Positions 58,927 to 64,000 of a stretch of 64,000 nucleotides of DNA are shown in pieces. Numbering within the stretch: the stretch's first letter is position 1; the number at the start of each line of letters is the position of its first letter. Made by a program: the position numbers and the translations under genes. The stretch lies in assembly GCA_916610825.1 (NCBI GenBank), contig OU744448.1:20501032-20565031 (forward strand). The letters run 5' to 3'. Under the pieces are notes generated by a model. The model ran no database searches. It saw only the letters and a list, made by a program, of their open reading frames with translations, and had not been told where the DNA came from. Source of the stretch: Haliclystus octoradiatus (lineage: Eukaryota > Cnidaria > Staurozoa > Stauromedusae > Haliclystidae).

Positions 58927-61407
58927 ATCAAATCATAGATCAAATAATTGAGGCGACATAGACTTTTTATCCTTTGTTATTTCCGTTCAGAAATTCAGTG
59001 GTGCTCATCAGAGGTTTACAGAGACAAATAAAATACAAAAGGAAAGTTAGCATATCTTCCCATGCATCGAAACATTGTCTTCTACATAGTCCGCTAATCA
59101 AGGAACTGTTATGGCCTTTTACTTTGACATAGTTAATGGTGCAAAGTTATTTTTATGCACAGCGTGCTTCTATATTAACGATTTCGATCCCCCTTGATCT
59201 TATCATGATCTTATTTAAACCTTTAATGAATGATTTACACTCAGACTGAATGTAAATCATATAGTCGAGGACATTATATATAATACTCAGATTGAAGCAT
59301 TTGGCTCCAAGCACGTATCCGAAAATGTAAGAAGAAATAGATTTCAACTCCGACTCCGGCTCCAACATTATTCCAGACAAACTCCTGTAAAAAGAGTAGA
59401 AAGTCCAAAAACGGATAAATTCATAAACCTAAAATACATATAAATTAACATCATGTAATCTGAAATACATATGCAATCCTACCTCTATGTTGAAATATTT
59501 AGACAATTCCCAACTTTTCAATGCTTATTAAGATTATGTTAAGAAATGATCAAGCCTGCACTCTAGACTCCAACTCCAATTTGTGCTCCTGGATTGGCAA
59601 ATATTCACTCAGTCTGGCTCCTACACCTCTGACGCTTTCATATACAAGTCATGTGCAGTGTGTCTTTAATTAGCGTCAAAAAGGAGTTGCGGAGATGTAG
59701 CCGAAGGAGGTTTTTAAGGTTGAATTAAATAGAGCATAATTTGTGGGGCTGTATGCTGCTGGCAGTGCTGGGTAAAGAAATGTTGTTGACATAATTGTCA
59801 TACAGTATTTCTTTTTGATTTTAAATATTTATTATTATCTTGCTGTTCAATGTTTTCAAATTATTCTCATTTCTTTTGATATATATAATAAGCTTTAAAA
59901 GCCTTGTCGGAAAATTTATTCACGTGAAGATTGCGTTCACAGAGGATTTCATAATGATTTAAGGCCCTTTGATAACTGATTAATTTCTAGCTTTCTATCA
60001 AAGCTTTTTTCGGATTTTTAACGTAGTTCTCTGAAACTATAAATCAACCATAAATCCACCGTGTGTCATCGGAGCTATTTTTCTTACTGTAATGTATACT
60101 TTCTTAATGCCATATATACTTTTCTCCCATTTTCTAATCCGTTCAGATATCTTTTGTAACTAGCAAGTCTAGTAAATGATTAAATCTATGTTCAACGTAG
60201 CTTTATTGGTACAATCCATGAATTGTGAATTTCCAGTTTCCTGAATGTCGTGAAACGTGAGTTTCCAAAATATAATATAGGAAGTTCTACATGTAGGCTA
60301 TAGCCTTCTTCGTGTGATACATCATTGATCATGAATTGTAGAAACTGCGGTGTATGGAGTCAGAATTTTGAGATTCCGAATCCGAAAAAAGTCTTATGGA
60401 AGCATTTGACTCCGAGTCCGGCTCCGAAAATCTAAGAAATATAGACTCCAACCCTGACTCCGGCTCCAAAATATTTCAGACAAACTCCTGTAAATTCTGT
60501 TAAAGTCCGAAAATGGATAAATATCTCAACCCAAAATTAAGCAAACATAGGGAGGTACAACTAATAGTTCATAGTCCTTCATCCGGGTAAATAAAAATAT
60601 CAAACATTTGACCTTATTACCTACCTAACTACTTCTTGTTTGAAGTGATTCTTTGGAATTATGGCGAATCAAAAGCAACCTAATTCTACAATATTTATTT
60701 AATGAAAATTATATTTATTTAATAATCGAAGATTTACAATAAGAAGAATTTGGTAAGTTCAATAAAAATATATATTCGATGTGGGGTAACTCCTTAAAGT
60801 TACAACCATGGTTACAACTGACAAATGTATCTAAATATCAGCAAATACCAATTTATCAATCGACTAATTCCATGGTGGAACAGCTTACCAGAAAGTGTTG
60901 TTACCTCAAAAACATTATTTTCTAGTCAAATCAAAATTGAACACTGTTGATTTAAATGCCTTATGCAAAGTTAACTAACAATCTATATGGTCTACATTCA
61001 CATGTTTGTTATGCTTTCTTTGTGTATTTAAAGGATACATGAAAGTGGAAATTTTACTTTCCTATATAATCCCGTCAGTATTTTTGACAAATAAACAACA
61101 AAGTACGACAACATTCGAGAAGTGTCAGAGGTATCGATTCTAATAAAATAATATATATTATGTTGATACTTCTCTGAATATGCATCTTGTATATAACAAA
61201 ATACATAGAATAACTAGTCAGTACTATGTTCATGCACTCTCTACACCGCCTACATAAGGTATTAAATTAAACATCTCTAACAAACATTAAATTTATAATC
61301 TCATCATCTCTGTAATAGCCAGGTAATAGCTGATGACAGACAATCGGATATGAAAATGATGATGATCGGTTGACAGTACGTACCTCTAATTAAATAACAA
61401 AACTTAC

Positions 61408-61939
61408 CTATACATAAAAATGCCAATAGCTTCACAACATGGGCTGGTGGTTCACAATCGCTATAAAATGGTTTGCAAACATATTCGGCAAATATCAAGC
61501 TAATAATAGCGGCAGCAGAAGGCTTAATGACAAGTGTTGATGTCCACGAGTATAAGAATGCTGCAACAGGGCCACAAGCAAAATACAAATAATTGTACTC
61601 TCCTCCAGATTTCTTTATACTTGTCCCTAATTCTGCATAACATATTGCTCCACCTAATGCCAAAAGGCCACAACCAAGCCATACAACAAGACTTAAGCCA
61701 ATTGAATCCACTTTTGATAGAATACCCGTTGGCGAAACGAATATTCCAGAACCGATAATTGAGCCAACAATAAAACCAATCCCGTTTATGACACTTATAT
61801 TTTGCTTCAACTCAATTTGTTCTGGTTTGTTCGATGGTGAAGTATCATCGTTATTTGTATTTAACTTTACTTCTTCAAAATCATCTTTTAACTTATCTTT
61901 AAATTTCCGTTCGTTGAGCGAAATTGAAGCTTGTGCCAT
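61408..61939 (-). CDS. Alternative first exon 1c of the SLC7A9-like transporter
   Basis: The third intact paralogue of the N-terminal module. It starts MAQASISLNERKF and ends in phase 1 at ATAG|GTAAGT after FLCI. Spliced to the common exons it would give 511 residues. It encodes [50 protein letters not shown] and the heavy-chain cysteine in FYSDCEPP. It is closer to 1a at its end ([18 protein letters not shown]) and closer to 1b in the SWTSTLVIKPSA stretch. It is the most distal first exon in the window; no further copy was seen up to 64000. Confidence 0.75.
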
Positions 61940-64000
61940 TTCTAATTTGCTGTTTCTTCACAAATCCTTCTCCTTCAAGGAAATTATGAATTTGTAAATG
62001 ACATGATTGAGATAAATGTTTCACTAAATGCTACAAAAGTACGTGTTTGAAATCCAACTACATTTTCACAGTAGGTGTTACTTGACCCTTTACAAATCGA
62101 AACAAAATAAACATAACAATGTATCCGTGATGAATGTACATATTAAAATATGTTAATTATATTTTTCGTTTTTGCCTGCATCACTATGCAACATGCATAA
62201 TATTCACTGATATTATATATTCTGTGCTCAAACAATGTCCTCGAATTGATACATTTTATATTTTTATGATAACAGATAACAAATAATGTATAGACACTAC
62301 GGTCACAGAGTCATTTTGTGTTTCCGGAAGAAACTCTCACATGTCGATTTTCAGTATTCATGCAATCAAACAAATACTTTGCCAGCTATGTACTTTCTCA
62401 TTGTTTGATCACAAGATATCATTCAGTCGGAAAACCCGTCGATCTTTATGGTTTACGTGGTCGGGTTATATGGTAAGTGGTAACAGTGTCATGGAATGCC
62501 GTATACACGGGGCCTGTTACGCCTGTTACTCTTCATCATCAAATTAATTATATTCAATATGATCAGTTGAAATCCGTGAATGCCTTTTAACGAATACTCT
62601 TACTCAGGAAAGTCTTTCAGAGTATTGAATATGTCTAAGTAATTAATTCAATTTTAACAATAATTAATTTGTATATCCGTAAAATCGTAAACTTATGATC
62701 TGCCGTTCTACTAAGTTTCCGATTTACAAATACTGTAGTCTGCGAGCAGGCAAGCTATATGTAGTACCGAATTACTATTTAAAAAGAGCTATGCGTGCCG
62801 GTGCTATCGCCTATACCGAATGTGCAGCTACTACTCCTCGGTTTCTAGACGGGTATCCTTTCGCGCAGAGGAGAGGAATATGGATACCTTAGCAATATAT
62901 AAATACTGTATTCAGATATATCAGCTCAGGTGCGGCGTACTGGATCAATGTGACCATAATTTACTAGCCATCTCACACCGCAATATCAATCTACGTCTAT
63001 GATTATAGACATTTCAAGTTAGTTATTATGTGAGTAATAGTAATGTGTGTATATTTATTTGTTGCCCTGTAGGCTGTATATACAATTCATATAACGAAGA
63101 TGATGATCCTGGGACGCTTACAAATCAAGCCAACGACAGAAAAAGCTTATTATAGGATAATTTGATTGAAGATTGAATGTTTGATGTAGTGATGTAATTG
63201 GCCTAATTGGGGAAAGTCATCATCATCATCATCATTTATTCAGAAACCTTTTAAGTTATACATAACTTTTTTTCAAAGTACTGATTTAGTTAGTCAATAA
63301 AGGGCAGCAGAATATCTATCTAAATATAACATTCCTTATAAATCATATAATATTATTTGATTAGTTGCATAACATATGTGCATACTTCTGCCCCTACACA
63401 AAATCTTAGATATCTATAATCATAATGCAAGATTACGTCATATTAGCTCAAAATAATATTCACTTTACGCATTCAAACAAAACTGATTTCACCAAAGTTA
63501 TAAGTAATTACAGAACTAAATATATCTAACTTATATCATAGTCAGTAGAATATCTAGTGACTATGCTTATATCTAATATGGCGTGTAATTATATTAAGTA
63601 TTAATCCCTTCAAATTTAGTTGTTCTTAAATTGTAATTCGGACATATCCCGTTTTTAGAACTCATTTATTTGCTTGCAGACATAAATATCTAAATCAGCG
63701 ATACTTGAGTTGAAAAATCAATTTCTCGATAGGAAAGTCAAAACCTTTTTACAGCGGCATATTATAGTCCCTTGGGGATCATTTAAACGATAAGAAATAA
63801 TGCGTTCCCATGCTAGGCTGTGATTTGCATAGAAATTCCTTATTAAACAATAGATAATTTCTCCTCACGTAAAGGCTTCGGCATAAGCGGTAAATAGTAG
63901 AGCCAATCAAGCGACACTTCCCGTTCTATACAAATTTCACAAACGGTACAGAATGCCATTGTTATCTCCTAATTTGCAATGAACTTTCGAAAAAGATGCT
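61940..64000. other. 5' flank of the SLC7 locus without recognised genes
   Basis: No supported exon was found. The stretch 62703-62752 is a half copy of the 19191-19302 palindrome (TTCTACTAAGTTTCCGATT, then TCTGCGAGCAGGC). A short CATCAT run lies at 63219-63233. Promoter elements for exon 1c are expected here but none is clear. Confidence 0.4.

Overview
This is animal (metazoan) nuclear DNA. It is AT-rich, its genes are split by GT-AG introns, and it contains orthologues of animal genes: YY1, HYLS1, PGGHG, a two-pore-domain K+ channel and an SLC7 light-chain transporter. Many short inverted-repeat transposons and one decayed non-LTR retrotransposon lie between and inside the genes. Gene density (seven genes in 64 kb), base composition and repeat style suit a marine invertebrate, perhaps a deuterostome, but I cannot name the species. 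Exon models were built by hand from splice signals, reading phase and family similarity. There was no transcript support.

Layout. 1-3762 (+): the 3' end of a gene for a Ser/Thr-rich protein with about twelve Q-T motifs, like a multivalent dynein light chain (LC8) ligand, ending in a coiled coil. 6341-12758 (-): complete PGGHG, a GH65-type collagen disaccharide glucosidase with all three catalytic acids and an N-terminal membrane anchor. 12759-18902: gene-poor and full of transposon remnants. 18903-20236 (-): a two-exon secreted protein with a GPI-anchor signal, family not recognised. 20237-23818: no gene seen. 23819-35125 (-): complete HYLS1 (centriole/cilium protein) in nine small exons. 36585-45331 (-): complete YY1 in six exons. 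46054-47320: broken non-LTR reverse transcriptase and a tRNA-derived SINE head. 47751-49458 (+): two-exon TWIK-like K2P channel. 50237-61939 (-): an SLC7A9 (b0,+AT)-like amino-acid transporter. 61940-64000: nothing coding recognised.

The most unusual locus is the transporter. Nine shared downstream exons (50237-54245) are preceded by three separate, intact, paralogous first exons (ending at 56022, 58338 and 61408). Each has its own ATG, encodes the N-terminal transmembrane module including the conserved GSGIF motif and the heavy-chain cysteine, and ends in the same phase at the same point of the protein with a usable donor. I found no second set of downstream exons between them. The simplest reading is one gene with a cassette of alternative first exons, giving three transporters that share one C-terminal body.

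Several mobile elements can be delimited to the base by 8-bp target duplications (hAT-like), including nested insertions inside YY1 and HYLS1 introns. A family of near-perfect palindromes shares the end motif (TA)GCCTGC...CAGAC.
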